A stretch of DNA of 64,000 nucleotides from Shewanella seohaensis. GTDB lineage: Bacteria > Pseudomonadota > Gammaproteobacteria > Enterobacterales > Shewanellaceae. The stretch is from NCBI RefSeq assembly GCF_025449215.1, contig NZ_CP104900.1, positions 4,687,889 through 4,751,888 on the forward strand, given 5' to 3'. The first letter of the stretch is position 1. Every line of letters begins with the position of its first letter. The notes under the pieces were generated by a model. The model made no database searches, was not told where the DNA came from, and was given only the letters and a program-made list of their open reading frames with translations. Below, one piece after another: positions 19,980-29,549 of this stretch. The translations under genes were made by a program, and so were the position numbers.

Positions 19980-21094
19980 TCTGCATGCTTTGGCAGTATC
20001 TCTTGGGATGCGGATGCCTGAACCTCAGGTGAGTCAGGCTCGGTACTGGGATCGTCCCTTAACCATTCGCGCCAAATGGCAATCAGCAACGCCATCAACA
20101 CAGGGCCGACAAACAGACCAACAAACCCCATGGTTTTCACCCCGCCAATCAAACCGAAAAAGGTCGGCAAGAAGGGTAATTTGATTGGCCCGCCAACCAA
20201 ATTAGGTCGCAGCGTTTTATCGACAATAAACAGTTCGATACTGCCCCAGAGGAATAAGCCCACCCCTGCTGTCATGTCGCCGGTGCCGACTAAGTACAGT
20301 GAAATCAAGGTGAACATGGTTGGCGCACCACCGGGCACTAAGGCCATAAACGCGGTCAACACCCCAAAGGCCACGGCCGAAGGTACACCAGCAATCCAGT
20401 AAGCAATCCCCAACACTATGCCCTCGCCGATGGCGATAAGTGTCATGCCTATAACGGTTGAACTCACAGTCGCAGGCACCACGCGGGAGAACCTATGCCA
20501 GCGTGCAGGAAGAATGCGCTCGCCAACAATATCCAACTGTTTAGCCACCGATTCGCCATCTTTATATAAGAAAAACAAGGTGATCAGCATAAACAGCAAG
20601 GTCAGCAACAGGCCCAAGGTATTCCAGCCCAATTGCAGTACCCAACGGGAAATACCACTCAGATTCTGGCCGCTGATCGCGCTGACTATCTTGCCCAGCT
20701 CATGGGGTTCACCGATAAACTGCTGCCATTGCAGGGTGAGCCACTCGCCAATCCAAGGTAGATCCTTAATCCACAGCGGCACGGGAGCGCCATGCTGGTT
20801 GGCATACACCAGCCACTCCACCCAGGCTCTAATCTCTTGTAAAGCATAGGAAAATACAAAAATCAGCGGCGTGATAAGCCCAAGAATAATCAAGACTAAA
20901 GCTATGGTGGCTGACAACGCCGAGCGACCACCGCATTTAGCCATTAATTTTTGATACAGCGGCCAACTGGAGAAGCAGACGATCAGGGCGGCCAAGGCGG
21001 GCACTAAAAAGTCGATAAAAAAGAAAACACCAGCACACAGCAATAAAATCAATAGGGTACGACCCACCGCAGCATTACTGATAATCTGTGCCAT
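19976..21094 (-). CDS. AI-2E family (PerM-like) membrane transporter
   Basis: A 372-residue membrane protein with about eight helices. Features of the AI-2E/PerM family include the long amphipathic mid-region after the third helix, the segment FLYKDGESVAKQLD in the centre, and conserved Gly/Pro-rich re-entrant motifs (VPGGAPTMFTL; GPIKLPFLPTFFGLIGGVKTMGF). The family exports varied small molecules or ions; substrate not predictable. The frame is open further upstream, but the ATG at 21094 has GGGAG 7 bp before it and starts just ahead of the first helix. The C-terminus is acidic and low-complexity. Confidence 0.85.
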   Translation of the reverse strand: MAQIISNAAVGRTLLILLLCAGVFFFIDFLVPALAALIVCFSSWPLYQKLMAKCGGRSALSATIALVLIILGLITPLIFVFSYALQEIRAWVEWLVYANQHGAPVPLWIKDLPWIGEWLTLQWQQFIGEPHELGKIVSAISGQNLSGISRWVLQLGWNTLGLLLTLLFMLITLFFLYKDGESVAKQLDIVGERILPARWHRFSRVVPATVSSTVIGMTLIAIGEGIVLGIAYWIAGVPSAVAFGVLTAFMALVPGGAPTMFTLISLYLVGTGDMTAGVGLFLWGSIELFIVDKTLRPNLVGGPIKLPFLPTFFGLIGGVKTMGFVGLFVGPVLMALLIAIWREWLRDDPSTEPDSPEVQASASQEILPKHAD

Positions 21095-21270
21095 CCACAA
21101 ACTCCCACAATAGAATCCAACAACAAGGTGGAAAACTTGGCAGAGTGCCAAGCAACAACCAGCCTTTGGGTGTTCCCCATTCTGTGAGCCAGTTTATTGC
21201 GCAGTGCTTTCCATGGGCAACGACATTTAACTAAAGCGTGAGTAGTGTATCAGTGCTACTTGTATCCCCA

Positions 21271-21297
21271 AAGGCCTTCGAATGTCTCGAAGGCCAA
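21271..21297 (-). terminator. Terminator-like hairpin after the TlpA-like gene
   Basis: Perfect 9-bp stem GGCCTTCGA/TCGAAGGCC with a 5-nt loop, 15 bp past the minus-strand stop at 21312. Only a weak T tract follows on the minus strand (CCTTTGG). Confidence 0.55.
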
Positions 21298-21311
21298 ATG
21301 GTTGAAAATCC

Positions 21312-22232
21312 CTATGGCGCAACCTTGAGCCTTGCGACAATTTTCTCTGGTTGGCTAAAATCGGTAATACGCTCAATGACTTTACCGTCTTTCACCCAAA
21401 GCAATGTCGGGATGTTGCGGATACTAAAGTGATTAAACAGCACGCCTAATTCATCAATACTAAAATCGACGCGTGAAGGATAGAGCTGTTTAAAATCGGC
21501 GAGGGCTTTATCGTCCGTCCACAGATGATTCACCACCCCATGCCAAGCTTTGTTCGGCAACTGTTGCGCTAGGTTGTCTAAATCTTTCTGGGCGGCAACA
21601 CAGGCCTTAGACATTTCAGGACGACTCTCTGCCAAATACCAATCACACCAAGTGGCGGTAAAAAACAGTAAATGCTCACCTTGCTCCCAAGGTTTCAGCA
21701 ATTTAGCCGTTTGTTCAGGGTTTGGTGCATCTGTAGTTTGTGCCGTGAGTTCTTGGCCATTGGCCAACATATCGATAAATTTATCGAGGTTCGCATCCGA
21801 CTCATGGCTAGTGTAAACCACTTCGCCCGCGCGATTGATTAACACGCTATAGGGCGTCCCGACCAAGCCTAGGGCCACACCCAATTCGCCCTCGTTGTCT
21901 AGCCAGATTGGCATAGTCAGACCGAAACGTGAGATCACTTCGGCTATCTTAGGTTGTTCTTCGTTGATATTGATATTCAGGGCAAGGATATTGACCTTGT
22001 CCTGATACTTTTTCTGCAATTCCTCAAAATGCGGCATCTGCTCCATACAGGGCTGACACCAAGTTGCCCAAAACTTAAGGTAAATCGGCTTATCGCCAGC
22101 GATGTTTTTTAAGGAGGTTTGCTGTTGATCTGGATAGGTTTTTAGCACTATATCTTGATAGCTTTTATCGGCAGCAAAAGTGGAAAAACTGATAAGGGCG
22201 AGACAGGTAACTATGATTCGACGTAACAACAT
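21312..22232 (-). CDS. Secreted TlpA-type protein with two thioredoxin folds
   Basis: A 306-residue periplasmic protein: signal peptide (about 5-20, SFSTFA-AD), a TlpA-like thioredoxin domain with active site WATWCQPC, and a second thioredoxin-like domain whose site reads TATWCDWY. The second domain keeps the first cysteine but lacks the resolving one; another cysteine follows about 15 residues on (SKACVAA). The ATG at 22232 is preferred over upstream in-frame codons because AAGGA lies 8 bp before it and the signal peptide begins there. Likely a thiol-disulfide or thioether-binding chaperone in the periplasm. It stands alone; the partner is unknown. Confidence 0.82.
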   Translation of the reverse strand: MLLRRIIVTCLALISFSTFAADKSYQDIVLKTYPDQQQTSLKNIAGDKPIYLKFWATWCQPCMEQMPHFEELQKKYQDKVNILALNININEEQPKIAEVISRFGLTMPIWLDNEGELGVALGLVGTPYSVLINRAGEVVYTSHESDANLDKFIDMLANGQELTAQTTDAPNPEQTAKLLKPWEQGEHLLFFTATWCDWYLAESRPEMSKACVAAQKDLDNLAQQLPNKAWHGVVNHLWTDDKALADFKQLYPSRVDFSIDELGVLFNHFSIRNIPTLLWVKDGKVIERITDFSQPEKIVARLKVAP

Positions 22233-22380
22233 TAGCGTTATCCTTTCAGGTGGAGATCGCTCGCAACCACAAGGGTTGGTCGTGATATTCAGCCAGTGAC
22301 ATAAGCAATTACTGAGAACAAATACCAAGTGAAGCAGAGCGGCATTGCAGGACTGAGCCGCCCGGCCGCCAGTATAAATG

Positions 22381-22420
22381 AATAGGCTTATATTTTAGCC
22401 ATGTAAAATATAAGCCTATT
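22381..22420 (-). repeat. Perfect 17-bp inverted repeat (probable terminator)
   Basis: AATAGGCTTATATTTTA, a 6-nt loop GCCATG, then the exact reverse complement. It lies 54 bp past the reconstructed stop (22475) of the membrane-protein gene and upstream of the TlpA-like gene, so it most likely terminates the former on the minus strand. There is no classical T tract outside the AT-rich stem. Confidence 0.6.
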
Positions 22421-22474
22421 TGAGCAGAAGCGACGCGCCGATTGCACCAAGGCCGCGAACTCATTTTCTTCTCG

Positions 22475-23628
22475 CTACGATACCTTATCTAGCACAACAC
22501 TTGGGGTTAAGGTATCGGCTAACGCTTGAGGGGCCTCGACGACTAAGTTAACCACAGTCAATGACTCAGGTAATTGCCCCATCCCGCCGTAATAAACTTG
22601 TGGCCGTTTAAATATCAGCTGCACATTCGCCTCACCACGACCTAGGGTTAAGATTTCGGGTACGTCACTAGGCGTGGGGTCCCCTGTGAGGTCTGCGACA
22701 CAGAACTGCTAAAGTGCCCTAATTTCAGTTCACTAATCTGCGTGAAATCAACGGCCATAAAGCCCCACATACCGTTATTAATGATGAGCTTACCCGCCCT
22801 TTGGTAGAGCGAGTAATAACGGCTGATCCGATAATTTGCCGCCATTAATAGGATGGAGTACAAAAGCAACCCCGAAACAAATAGTGCCGCAATATGGCTT
22901 ATTCCATCGAGTAAGCTGTAGCTCACCGCTGAGGCGGCCATTAACCCCACGATGATAACCAAGGCATGCCAAGGCTTAGCGCTGAGCAAGTTGAGTGAGC
23001 CAATGGCCTCTGGGTGACGACGGGAAAAGTAAGGAATAGCGTAATACCAACTGGCGGGCTCAGTGGCGAGGATCAACCCCAATGTTAACCTCTTCTCGTC
23101 GGCACTTGGCGGCAAACCAGACTCTGACGGCTTGTCGGGATGAATTGACTCTATTTTTTCCGTTTCAGCACTCGGCTCAGGCTGCGCCATTGCGACATAC
23201 TGCTCAACGATAGTTAATCTTGGATCTCCCGAAGCCTTTCTCGCCTGCCATAAGCCCTTAATAATGCTCACCATCAAGTACAGCTCAATAATGAGTAATA
23301 CCGCAATAATGGGGTAACGTAGCCAAGCGATAAACTCGAAATACTCAGCCACTTCATGTGGATAGCTAAGCCTAGCCATCAGGCTACTCAAACTTAACAC
23401 AACCAATATCTTCCACGGCTTTTGCGCACCTATTTTGATAATCCAATACCAATAAAGCACTGGCAACAACACAAAATAGAGCACCGTCACTACGGCTAAG
23501 GATAAGGTTTCGCGCGTGTTTGTAAGCTGCTCCGGCAGCAAATGAAAGCCTAGGACATATACCGCAATCATCAGTACCAGAAAGGCAATACGGTATTTAG
23601 CTTGGCGTCTAAGTCGGATTTTTAGCAT
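22475..23628 (-). CDS. Multi-spanning membrane protein of unknown function (one apparent frameshift)
   Basis: Not recognised. The reconstructed protein has about 384 residues: four hydrophobic helices in the first 130 residues, a charged Pro/Glu/Ser-rich cytoplasmic-type linker (about 145-190), a short domain containing EPASWYYAIPYFSRRHPEA, two or three more helices (about 220-270), and a beta-rich tail (KLIINNGMWGFMAVDFTQISELKLG). The frame breaks near 22676-22684 (GGGG and CCCC runs). Adding one base gives a continuous tail GDPTPSDVPEILTLGRGEA and KRPQVYYGG to a stop at 22475. The tail resembles PH-like membrane proteins, but this is weak. Single gene. Confidence 0.65.
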
Positions 23629-23774
23629 TTAACATCCCTATCAACGAGCATATTCAATATAGGGATGCGGCTCGATACACCTCATCCCCATGATAATGAA
23701 CACCAAACTCCTCACTTGGCTTAGTAGTGATATGGGGAGTGACGGCCATGGAGACAAGGTTGAGTGAGAAATAA

Positions 23775-24835
23775 TCAGCTAGATAATAACCCCATCACCC
23801 CTAAAGCCAGCTGCCGCGTCAGCTCGGCTGCGGGAATGTTTCGACAACCACTGGCATTTTGGCCGCACCATAGCGGACTAAAATCACCAAATCCTTGCCG
23901 CTCCGCCGCCGTTCTTAAGCCTGCAACGGCTGAGGATGCCAAGGGGAAATCTGGCACAGCCTCATTTATCGGTCCCATTTCGGCCATCAAGCGGTTCACT
24001 ATGCCGCGAGCGGGTCGACCGGAAAATAAATTAGTCAGTGCCGTATGCTGAGCGGCGTCGCTTTGCAGCGCCTCACGATGAATGCTGCTGGTATTGCACT
24101 CGGGGCAGAGTAAATAGGCCGTCCCCACTTGCACCGCCGAAGCGCCCATCGCCATGGCAGCGCGCACTGTGGTGGCATCGACAATGCCGCCGGCGGCAAT
24201 CACCGGAATATCCACCGCCGCAATCACCTGCGGTAATAGACTAAAAGTCCCCTGCTGCTCGGTTAAATCCTCGGATAAAAAGTGCCCTCTGTGCCCGCCC
24301 GCCTCTAGACCTTGGGCAATAATCGCATCGGCGCCGCGAGCCTCGAGCCAAAGTGCCTCCTCGACTGTCGTCGCCGTGGAGATAACTTTTGAGCCCCAAG
24401 ATTTGATTTCCAGCAGCAATTCTTCATCGGGCAGCCCAAAATGAAAACTCACCACCTCGGGCTTAAATTTGGCTAACACCTCGGCCTGCGCCTTGCTGTA
24501 GGGTGTGCGCTGGGCGCCAGCGGGCTGCGCACTCGGGTCGAGATTAAATTCAGTGAAATAGGGCGAGAGCTGTTCGAGCCAAGCCGCTTGCTTGGCCGCC
24601 TGCGGTAAAGGCTCACTATGGCAAAAAAATTTACATTGATAGGTTTAGTGGTATTGCTGCGGATTTCGGTTAACTCAGCCTCAAGCGCCTCGAGGGATAA
24701 CATGGCACAGGGCAAGGAGCCCAATCCGCCCGCCTGCGATACTTCAATCGCCAGTGCACTACCCTGCACGCCCGCCATCGGGGCTTGAATAATCGGAAAC
24801 TGGATCCCAAACAATTGTGTTAGTCGGCACGGCAT
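23775..24835 (-). CDS. Nitronate monooxygenase/2-nitropropane dioxygenase family flavoprotein (one apparent frameshift)
   Basis: Reconstructed at 353 residues. It is an FMN-dependent TIM-barrel enzyme that oxidises alkyl nitronates. The N-terminus (FPIIQAPMAGVQGSALAIEVSQAGGLGSL) and the phosphate-binding region (PVIAAGGIVDATTVRAAMAMGASAVQVGTAYL) are clear, as is AQGLEAGGHRG, which carries the likely catalytic histidine. The frame breaks in the run of seven A at 24623-24629; an eighth joins KPINVNFF to CHSEPLPQAAKQAAW. The N-terminal piece uses the start at 24835. It is a lone gene and probably a detoxifying enzyme. Confidence 0.85.
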
Positions 24836-25223
24836 ACTTCACCTCCATTGAATAAATCCTGTAGCCACTCGCGCCAGTCTTGCTTACCGCGAATACGGCG
24901 ATAAGCGAGCGAGCCGAGTACGAGTTGTCACAATCTACCAGAAAAATGCATACGACATACAGCATTTGGCCGATAGTGAAAAATTGGCACTTTAAATCAG
25001 CCCTTTAAATAGGATGATAAAATGTCATCATTTAATGGATATTTCAGTCTAATTAAAAACAAAAATAATATAACCAAAATAACAATGACATTTGTATCAA
25101 AGTAAAAAACACTTATCGAAACTTCCTAAAAAATCACGTGATATCCGCCGCATTCACCAATTAAAAAACTATTTAGGGATATTTAAATCCCTTATGATTC
25201 GCCCCCATTTTTTGGAGGCCATA
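24836..25223. other. Intergenic region between divergent genes
   Basis: 388 bp between the nitronate monooxygenase gene (minus) and a small secreted-protein gene (plus). AT-rich from about 25,000. No family-like frame, RNA gene or clear operator was seen. Confidence 0.5.
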
Positions 25224-25625
25224 ATGTTATTAAAATCCAGTCTATTTTCGACGACCATCATCCATCGACTCATTCTTTGTTTACTACTCGCGTTCACCAC
25301 ATCCGTTGCCCACGCAAAAGATGATAAGGACGATGAAATCACCCTAGGTCGAACCCTGTTACTCGGCATAGGTGATCATCCTGCCACCATCCCGCTTATC
25401 ATTTGTAGACAAGCAAAGTACATTAAAATCAAGGCAGAAAGAGATGTCAGCGTTGAGCGCGTCGTAGTGACCTATGGGGATGATAAAACCCGTACCGTCC
25501 GCTTTGATACCGATATCGAAAAGGATAAACACTCGGAGTGGAAATCACTCGGTGCGCGCCGCTGTGTGAAAAAATTGAGGTATATGGAAATTCAGACCGC
25601 AGTAAAGCGGGTATTAAAGTATTAG
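25224..25625 (+). CDS. Small secreted protein, DUF2541-like
   Basis: A 133-residue exported protein with a signal peptide (helix about 12-30, ending VAHA-KDD) and a small beta-rich domain with two conserved-looking cysteines (LIICRQAKYIKIKAERDV; RRCVKKLRYMEIQT). The pattern of hydrophobic strands resembles DUF2541, a periplasmic family of unknown role. The frame is open from 25092, but GGAGG lies 5 bp before the ATG at 25224, and only that start puts the signal peptide at the N-terminus. The adjacent downstream gene also encodes an envelope protein. Confidence 0.62.
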   Translation: MLLKSSLFSTTIIHRLILCLLLAFTTSVAHAKDDKDDEITLGRTLLLGIGDHPATIPLIICRQAKYIKIKAERDVSVERVVVTYGDDKTRTVRFDTDIEKDKHSEWKSLGARRCVKKLRYMEIQTAVKRVLKY

Positions 25626-25693
25626 GTCGTAAGTAAGACTTATCTATTTAATTATTCCATCTTTATTCAATATTGGAATTGAGCAATATATTA

Positions 25694-26119
25694 ATGAATT
25701 TTCGTGCAATATTATTGTTATTACTCGGTATTAATTTGACCGCATGTGTGACTTTTCCAACCGAGGAGTCGGCACAGGTTAAAATATTATGGGAAAACTC
25801 TGTCGCTATTGAAAACTGTACCTATAAAGGCACTGTCATTGGTTCACAGGGACATTTCTATGACTATTGGTTACACAGTGATAGGGATATGGTGTGGGGT
25901 ACTCTCAACGAGCTGCGTATCAAAAGCCATGCCCTCGGCGCCGATACGGTTTATCTCTATCAACCGCTTAAGTTTTTAGGCTCAGTGACTATGATGGGAA
26001 ATGCTTACCAATGTGCAGAGACTCAATCTTCTGAGGCCGAAGCTTCTGAGGATAAAGCTTCTGACGCTCTAGATTCGACAAGTCTGCCGTCGCAGATGAA
26101 TAGCGTATCGAGTCAATGA
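25694..26119 (+). CDS. DUF4156-like lipoprotein
   Basis: A 141-residue lipoprotein: signal peptide with lipobox NLTAC, then a compact domain (ENCTYKGTVIGSQG, LNELRIKSHALGADTVYL, GNAYQC). The spaced cysteines and the 'GADTV' motif are those of DUF4156/YfjS-like lipoproteins. The acidic, Ser-rich tail contains short near-repeats (SSEAEASEDKASDA). The first in-frame ATG (25694) is used; a TTG at 25673 is possible. Function unknown; 68 bp after the previous envelope gene. Confidence 0.68.
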   Translation: MNFRAILLLLLGINLTACVTFPTEESAQVKILWENSVAIENCTYKGTVIGSQGHFYDYWLHSDRDMVWGTLNELRIKSHALGADTVYLYQPLKFLGSVTMMGNAYQCAETQSSEAEASEDKASDALDSTSLPSQMNSVSSQ

Positions 26120-26156
26120 GTTGAACGTTGAGCAGGCTTTTAATGAGTTTTGAGCG

Positions 26157-26181
26157 GCTATCAGGCGACACGCCTGATAGC
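26157..26181. terminator. Bidirectional hairpin between convergent genes
   Basis: Perfect 10-bp stem GCTATCAGGC/GCCTGATAGC with a 5-nt loop, between the lipoprotein stop (26119) and the ubiA stop (26206). No T tract, so its strength as a terminator is uncertain. Confidence 0.6.
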
Positions 26182-26205
26182 ACTCATACAAACGGAGAGG
26201 GAAAC

Positions 26206-27066
26206 TTAAAACAGGTAATCGGCGCCTAAACCAACAAACAGTGCTAATCCCGCCCAGTTATTGTTGAGGAAGGCTTTAAAGCAAGGAGCTCTTTCGCGGC
26301 CAAAAATCAACATCTGTTGGTAAGTGCTAAAACCAACAAAGGTAAGTAGTCCTAGACCATAGAGCAGGCCACGGTCGGCACTCCAACCCGCGGCGATAAA
26401 ACACAGCAGCGCGGCAAATTGAAATAACCCAATGATTTGGCGATCGTATTGGCCAAACAAAATCGCGGTCGATTTGATACCGACTTTTAAGTCATCATCC
26501 CTATCGACCATGGCGTACATAGTGTCGTAGGCCACAGTCCAGAACCAATTGGCGGCAAATAACCACCAGGCTTCGATGGGCACTTCACCGGTTTGCGCCG
26601 CATAGGCCATGGGAATAGACCAGCTCCACACCACGCCCAAAAACATCTGCGGCATGTTCGTTACCCGCTTAGTAAAGGGGTAGATAATGGTGAGGATAAT
26701 GCCGACAACAGAGAGCTTAACCACTAAACCGTTGAGCAGTAACACTAAACCAAAAGCAGCTAAACCTAAGATCACAAACAGCAATAGCGCTTCTTTGGTG
26801 CTGATTTCGCCACTGGCGAGGGGACGGGATTTAGTGCGTTCAACGTGGGAGTCGAGGTCGCGGTCGGCATAGTCGTTAATAATGCAGCCACAGGCGCGCA
26901 TGATCACCACACCGATAATAAAGATAATCAACACTTTAATATCGGGCATTCCACCCGCAGCTAACACTAGCGCCATTAAACAGGGCCAGAGCAATAACAA
27001 GGTGCCGATAGGACGGTCGAGTCGAGTCAGGCGGGAATACACGTCCCACTTCTGCTTTAGATTCAT
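26206..27066 (-). CDS. ubiA: 4-hydroxybenzoate octaprenyltransferase UbiA
   Basis: A 286-residue membrane protein with about eight helices. It joins the polyprenyl chain to 4-hydroxybenzoate in ubiquinone synthesis. Both Asp-rich magnesium-diphosphate motifs are present: NDYADRDLD (about 64-72), followed by [10 protein letters not shown], and [12 protein letters not shown] (about 188-199). Length and start ([28 protein letters not shown]) match proteobacterial UbiA. The usual partner ubiC is not adjacent in this window. Confidence 0.95.
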   Translation of the reverse strand: MNLKQKWDVYSRLTRLDRPIGTLLLLWPCLMALVLAAGGMPDIKVLIIFIIGVVIMRACGCIINDYADRDLDSHVERTKSRPLASGEISTKEALLLFVILGLAAFGLVLLLNGLVVKLSVVGIILTIIYPFTKRVTNMPQMFLGVVWSWSIPMAYAAQTGEVPIEAWWLFAANWFWTVAYDTMYAMVDRDDDLKVGIKSTAILFGQYDRQIIGLFQFAALLCFIAAGWSADRGLLYGLGLLTFVGFSTYQQMLIFGRERAPCFKAFLNNNWAGLALFVGLGADYLF

Positions 27067-27209
27067 TAACTAGCTACTCCCAAACCTAATTTTTTATCTC
27101 GGTTGCTAGGGCGTGTTGACGTTTCAGGCTAAGCATCATATACCCTAGCTACCTTTTAAGCGAATTTGTGCAGACTCAAGCTGTCACAAAATCATGACAT
27201 TGGCGTCAA

Positions 27210-29378
27210 TCAACGCGCCTCTAAACGCGCGTAGGCGACCACCAGCCACTTACTGCCAAAATCACTAAAATTCACCTGTACCCGCGCCTGTGCGCCACTG
27301 CCTTCGAAGTTAGTCACTTTGCCGTCACCAAACTTGGGATGATGCACCCTTTGGCCGACACTAAAGCCAGTATCGTTGGCGACCGCCGACTTTTGCGCAC
27401 TGAAGCGATTATTGGCCATCGGCGTTGACACCTGCGCCTTTAAGCGAATTTCGTCCACATATTGCGGCGGAATTTCCTTAATAAAGCGCGATGGACGGGC
27501 ATAGTTTTCCCGGCCGTAAATACGGCGTGATTCGGCGTAGGTAATATAGAGTTTTTCCATGGCGCGGGTCATGCCCACGTAGCAAAGGCGGCGCTCTTCA
27601 TCGAGTCTATCGCCCTCATCGAGCGCCATCTGACTCGGGAAGATCCCCTCCTCGACACCCGCCATAAAGACCATGGTAAACTCCAGGCCCTTGGCCGAAT
27701 GCAGGGTCATCAGCTGCACCGCATCAGTAAAGGCATCTGCTTGCCCCTCACCAGCTTCTAAGGCCGCATGAGATAGGAAGGCGTTGAGCTCGCCCATATC
27801 TTCGAGCTCCTCTGGCATTTCGAAGGTGCGCGCCGCAGTGACCAGTTCCTCTAAGTTTTCGATACGGGCGTGGGCCTTCTCGCCCTTCTCCGCCTCATAC
27901 ATGGCCTTGAGCCCAGAGGCTTGGATCACTGTGTCCGTCATCCGGTACAGCGCCATATCCTGAGTTTCTTCCTGCAGGGTGACGATAAGATCCATAAAGC
28001 CACGTACCGCAGAGGCGGCGCGGCCAGCGAGCACTTTTTCATCCAGCAAACGTAAACAAGCCTGCCACAGGGTGAGTTCCTGCTGACGGGCGGTTGAACG
28101 CAGAATATCTAAGGTGCGATCGCCAATGCCGCGGGGCGGTGTATTGACCACGCGCTCGAAGGCGGCATCGTCATTTTTATTGCTGATTAGACGCATATAA
28201 CCCATAGCATCTTTAATCTCTTGGCGTTCGAAGAAGCGCAGGCCACCGTAAATACGATAGGCTAAGCCTTTGTGTAATAAGGCTTCTTCGAGCACACGCG
28301 ACTGGGCATTCGAGCGATATAAAATCGCGCAGTCACTTAAATTGCCGCCTTTTTCGTACCAATCATTGATACGGCCGACAATAAAGCGCGCCTCGTCCAT
28401 TTCGTTAAAGGCGCAGTAGAGCGAAATCGGCTCACCATCGGCTTCGTCGGTCCACAACTCTTTACCTAAACGCTCGGGATTGTTGGCGATAAGGGCGTTC
28501 GACGCCTTCAAAATATTGCCCTTGGAGCGATAATTTTGCTCGAGGCGAATCGTAGTCGCCGTCGGGAAATCCCGCAGGAAGCGGTGCAGGTTTTCAACCT
28601 GAGCGCCGCGCCAACCGTAAATGGATTGGTCGTCGTCACCCACTATCATCACGTTGGCAGTTTGGCCGGCCAACACACGGATCCAGGCATATTGAATGGC
28701 GTTGGTATCCTGAAACTCGTCCACCAGAATATGCTTAAAACGCTCCTGATAATGCGCCAGTAAATGCGGTTTATTGAGCCATAACTCGTGGGCACGCAGC
28801 AGGATTTCGGCAAAGTCGACTAAACCTGCACGGTCGCAAGACTCTTGATAAACCTGATAAATCTTCAGCAGGTTTTGCTCAATCGGAAAACCACCCGCAT
28901 CGATATGCTTGGGCCGCAAGCCTTGGTCTTTCTTGCCATTGATATAGGCCTGCGCCTGACGGGGAGGATATTGTTTTTCATCCAGATTCAAACTTTTAAG
29001 GATGCGTTTCAGCAAACGCAGCTGATCGTCCGAATCGAGAATTTGGAAGCTTTGCGGTAATCCCGCATCTTGGAAGTGAGTGCGTAACAGACGATGCGCT
29101 AACCCGTGGAAGGTACCAATCCACATCCGTCCCATATTGGTGCCAGCGACCTTCTCCACCCGCTCACGCATCTCGGCCGCGGCTTTATTGGTAAACGTCA
29201 CGGCTAAAATCGAGTAAGGACTCTGCTGTTCAACCTGCATTAACCACGCGATACGGTGGGTTAACACCCGCGTTTTACCACTGCCTGCGCCCGCAAGCAC
29301 TAACATGCTGGATTGCGGTGCCGCGACAGCCTCGCGCTGTTTATCATTCAGGCCGTCTAGTAAAGAAGATACGTCCAT
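27210..29378 (-). CDS. uvrD: DNA helicase II UvrD
   Basis: A 722-residue SF1A helicase of nucleotide-excision and mismatch repair. Motifs: Q-motif LNDKQREAV; Walker A GAGSGKT; motif Ia TFTNKAAAEM; motif II VDEFQDTN; motif III DDDQSIYGWRGA; motif IV EQNYRS; motif V TLHSAKGLEF; motif VI YVGMTRA. The Tudor-like C-terminus (VGQRVHHPKFGDGKV) is present. The frame is open to 29432, but the ATG at 29378 has GGAGG 5 bp upstream and gives the typical MDVSSLLDGLN start. No clear LexA box was found. Confidence 0.95.
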   Translation of the reverse strand: MDVSSLLDGLNDKQREAVAAPQSSMLVLAGAGSGKTRVLTHRIAWLMQVEQQSPYSILAVTFTNKAAAEMRERVEKVAGTNMGRMWIGTFHGLAHRLLRTHFQDAGLPQSFQILDSDDQLRLLKRILKSLNLDEKQYPPRQAQAYINGKKDQGLRPKHIDAGGFPIEQNLLKIYQVYQESCDRAGLVDFAEILLRAHELWLNKPHLLAHYQERFKHILVDEFQDTNAIQYAWIRVLAGQTANVMIVGDDDQSIYGWRGAQVENLHRFLRDFPTATTIRLEQNYRSKGNILKASNALIANNPERLGKELWTDEADGEPISLYCAFNEMDEARFIVGRINDWYEKGGNLSDCAILYRSNAQSRVLEEALLHKGLAYRIYGGLRFFERQEIKDAMGYMRLISNKNDDAAFERVVNTPPRGIGDRTLDILRSTARQQELTLWQACLRLLDEKVLAGRAASAVRGFMDLIVTLQEETQDMALYRMTDTVIQASGLKAMYEAEKGEKAHARIENLEELVTAARTFEMPEELEDMGELNAFLSHAALEAGEGQADAFTDAVQLMTLHSAKGLEFTMVFMAGVEEGIFPSQMALDEGDRLDEERRLCYVGMTRAMEKLYITYAESRRIYGRENYARPSRFIKEIPPQYVDEIRLKAQVSTPMANNRFSAQKSAVANDTGFSVGQRVHHPKFGDGKVTNFEGSGAQARVQVNFSDFGSKWLVVAYARLEAR

Positions 29379-29549
29379 TCTCGCCTCCAAAAAATCGAGG
29401 GGGCAGTATAACAGAAGAAGCGCCCAAGGCATGCCACGAGTTTGAGCTCAATCACAGACAATTCATTTGACTCGAGGGCCAAGTTTGACTTGAATTGATC
29501 GATACAATTTATTAACAACTAAAGTATGACTCGATGCCAAGGGACCTGA

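Noticed and set aside
29376-29410. Possible LexA box upstream of uvrD (CTGTTATACTGC on the minus strand)
   Set aside because: Only the left half fits CTGT-N8-ACAG; the right half is C-rich and does not match.
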